DNA from: an uncultured Prevotellaceae bacterium
GTDB taxonomy: Bacteria > Bacteroidota > Bacteroidia > Bacteroidales > Bacteroidaceae
DNA length: 14,214 bases
NCBI GenBank assembly: GCA_900315105.1
Contig: OMXX01000096.1
Coordinates: 1 to 14,214 of the forward strand
Direction of reading: 5' to 3'
In this document: in pieces, positions 12,895-14,214 of the stretch
Layout of the letters: every line of letters begins with the position of its first letter
How positions within the stretch are numbered: the first letter of the stretch is position 1
The notes under the pieces: model-generated
Databases searched by the model: none
What the model was told of the DNA's origin: nothing
What the model saw: only the letters and a program-made list of their open reading frames with translations
Translations under genes and position numbers: made by a program

Positions 12895-13391
12895 TTTTCA
12901 GAAGGAAGCGTCGTGAGGTTCCGGGCTTGAACACCACCTCAACGGCTGACATATCGTTCATGCTCTTGGTTTTCTTCCTTGTAACCACATCAATGGATGT
13001 TGACAAGGGAATGAATCGTCAGCTTCCTCCCAAGCAGGATGAGAAACAGGAGATGATGGATGTGGACAGGTCGAAGGTTATGTCGCTTGCGCTTTCTGAG
13101 GAAGGTTTGCTTACCATAGATGAGAAACCGGCAGATATTGATAAGATTCGTCGTCAGCTTAAGGAGTTTATTGTTACTATAGGTCCTTCTCATATCATAG
13201 AGCTGAAGACTGATAGGAAATGCGACTATGACACATACTTCCATCTTCAGAATGAGATTGTGAGAAGCTATCGTGAGATTCGTGATGCTGCTTCCAAGCA
13301 GCAGTTCGGCAAACCATATTCCAAGTGTAGTGTTGAGCAACGTGAACAACTGATGGAGAAATTTCCGCAGAGGGTTCAGGAGGTTTATTGA
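12891..13391 (+). CDS. exbD: ExbD/TolR family protein, first copy
   Basis: 166 residues from the ATG at 12891, which overlaps the preceding stop; upstream in-frame codons fall inside the previous gene. The N-terminus is basic and cytoplasmic (FRRKRREVPGLNTTSTADIS). One helix follows at about 21-36 (ISFMLLVFFLVTTSM) with the conserved aspartate D20, the proton-carrying residue of ExbD/TolR. The periplasmic domain follows. The C-terminal part (about 120-166, DAASKQQFGKPYSKCSVEQ) is longer than in minimal ExbD proteins and is typical of the longer Bacteroidetes version. It works with ExbB to convert proton flow into TonB movement. Confidence 0.9.
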   Translation: MIFRRKRREVPGLNTTSTADISFMLLVFFLVTTSMDVDKGMNRQLPPKQDEKQEMMDVDRSKVMSLALSEEGLLTIDEKPADIDKIRRQLKEFIVTIGPSHIIELKTDRKCDYDTYFHLQNEIVRSYREIRDAASKQQFGKPYSKCSVEQREQLMEKFPQRVQEVY

Positions 13392-13421
13392 TATTTATCC
13401 CTAATATCCGCAAATTCGAAA

Positions 13422-13871
13422 GTGCAGATTCGCAGAAAGAAACATCGTTCGGTTCCGGGTCTTAATATGGCGAGTATGCCTGACCTTATTTTTACAGTTT
13501 TGTTTTTCTTCATGATTGTAACTCACATGAGAAACGAAACTGTAAAGGTTAAGTTGCAGGTTCCACAAGGCACAGAGGTTACTAAATCTTCGAATAAGTT
13601 CTCTACCATTAATATATATATAGGTAGGAATAATTATGGCGATACCCAAATTCAGGTGAACGATCGTATGTGTTCTTTGGGACAAGTCGGGGCATTGGTG
13701 CAGAATCTCAAAGCTAATCTTTCCGAGGAAAGTCAGGATAATTTAATAATCAATCTTCGTGCGGATCGTAACACTGATATGGGAATCGTGAATGATCTTA
13801 AGAAGGAACTCCGCGATGTCGGTGCCCTCACCATTCGTTATTCCGCAACAGAAAATGCAAAAGTCAAGTAA
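13422..13871 (+). CDS. exbD: ExbD/TolR family protein, second copy
   Basis: 149 residues starting at GTG (13422). The GTG is required: the next Met (residue 16) would delete the conserved basic segment IRRKKHRSVPGLN that precedes the helix. The helix covers about 22-36 (LIFTVLFFFMIVTHM) with the conserved acidic residue D21 in MPDLIF. The periplasmic domain is about 37-149, with NLIINLRADRNTDMGIVNDL near the end, as in ExbD/TolR. It lies 30 bases after the first copy. The two paralogues are diverged from each other and probably form a heteromeric pair in the same complex. No tonB gene follows directly. Confidence 0.9.
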   Translation: MQIRRKKHRSVPGLNMASMPDLIFTVLFFFMIVTHMRNETVKVKLQVPQGTEVTKSSNKFSTINIYIGRNNYGDTQIQVNDRMCSLGQVGALVQNLKANLSEESQDNLIINLRADRNTDMGIVNDLKKELRDVGALTIRYSATENAKVK

Positions 13872-13972
13872 TTGGTGCGCCTTTCCTGCTTTTCACCATT
13901 TTCGAGCCGGGTCCTGTTCTTCCATCATTTTTGCAAGACTCTGCTCATATCCTCCGAATATCGCCGATTTTC

Positions 13973-13997
13973 CTTGGTTTTGGTCACCAAAACCAAG
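13973..13997. repeat. Perfect 11-bp hairpin after the exb operon
   Basis: CTTGGTTTTGG (13973-13983), loop TCA, CCAAAACCAAG (13987-13997). A T-run precedes it and an A-run follows on the plus strand, extending the stem with one mismatch. Because no T-run follows, it is not a classical terminator for the exb operon, but it may still stop or stabilise the 3' end. It sits about 100 bases after the last stop and just before the next promoter. Confidence 0.55.
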
Positions 13998-14035
13998 AAA
14001 AAAGCATAATTTTCTGAAAATAATCCGTGAAAAAT

Positions 14036-14066
14036 TTTGCCATGTCGTGAAAAAGCAGTACCTTTG
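14036..14066 (+). promoter_or_regulatory. Strong consensus promoter, probably of a ribosomal RNA operon
   Basis: TTTG at 14036-14039, 19-base spacer, TACCTTTG at 14059-14066. No real gene begins in the 148 bases that follow, only an 18-codon frame at 14101-14157. Together with the boxA-like sequence at 14124 this points to an untranslated leader. Confidence 0.7.
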
Positions 14067-14071
14067 CACTC

Positions 14072-14214
14072 GCTTTCGGAAAAACGGTGCCAAGCACCAC
14101 ATGGAAGAGAGCATGAAGAAAGAGTTCTTTGACAAGATTTACATAAACAGGAAGTAGTAGTACAAGAAGCAAGTGAGCAAGTCTCACTTGGGTAATAAAC
14201 GAACCGATCAATTC
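14072..14214 (+). ncRNA. Probable rRNA operon leader, cut by the window edge
   Basis: Following the promoter at 14036-14066, GTTCTTTGACA at 14124-14134 resembles boxA antitermination sequences (E. coli GCTCTTTAACA). A small hairpin GGTGC-CAA-GCACC lies at 14086-14098, and a perfect 8-bp hairpin CAAGTGAG/CTCACTTG spans 14170-14190. A boxA-like element plus a strong promoter and no gene is typical of 16S rRNA leaders. The 16S gene itself is not in the window, so the call is inference. Confidence 0.5.

Noticed and set aside
13973..13997. Intrinsic terminator of the exb operon
   Set aside because: The stem is perfect but is followed by A, not T; the U-run needed for a classical terminator is missing on both strands.
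14101..14157. 18-residue peptide after the rightmost promoter
   Set aside because: It overlaps the boxA-like sequence and lacks a ribosome-binding site; an rRNA leader explains the region better.

Overview
The window looks like chromosomal DNA of a member of the Bacteroidales, most likely Prevotella or a close relative. The support is indirect but consistent. Several promoters fit the Bacteroidetes pattern TTTG-N19/20-TAnnTTTG. Most genes lack a Shine-Dalgarno site. The gene content is typical of the group: a GH97 glycosidase, a protein with two Fibrobacter-type paralogous domains, and ExbB with two ExbD proteins.

Layout. Positions 1-1162 hold no convincing gene. They contain a hairpin-rich inverted-repeat element (272-560), a perfect-centre palindrome, a MITE-like inverted-repeat pair (867-1014) and two imperfect direct repeats, so this looks like a graveyard of small mobile or palindromic elements. 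A small membrane protein with its own promoter follows (1163-1453), then a strong hairpin that can serve as terminator for it and for the convergent GH97 glycosidase (1567-3549, minus). From 3558 to 5532 an AT-rich, three-gene, minus-strand segment is bracketed by a perfect 36-bp inverted repeat. It encodes a deoxyinosine/uracil-DNA glycosylase-like protein with an unfamiliar N-terminal extension, a tiny Asp/Cys-rich protein, and an unrecognised basic-tailed protein. Then comes an M18 aminopeptidase (minus).

A divergent pair of canonical promoters (6913-6991) separates the aminopeptidase from a tight plus-strand operon: Lrp/AsnC regulator, thyA, folA. These genes join with a 0-nt gap and a 4-nt overlap. 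ThyA makes dTMP and oxidises methylene-THF to dihydrofolate, and FolA reduces it back, so the two form one cycle. A secreted two-domain protein follows, convergent with a BASS-family transporter across a short intergenic region full of repeats. The last operon (11502-13871) encodes ExbB/TolQ, a four-helix membrane protein, ExbD and a second ExbD. Together these should form a proton-driven energising complex for TonB-type outer-membrane transport.

The right edge carries a canonical strong promoter followed by a boxA-like sequence and hairpins. I read this as the leader of a ribosomal RNA operon whose 16S gene lies just outside the window. Best candidates for something undescribed are the inverted-repeat-bracketed three-gene segment and the hairpin-cluster element at 272-560.
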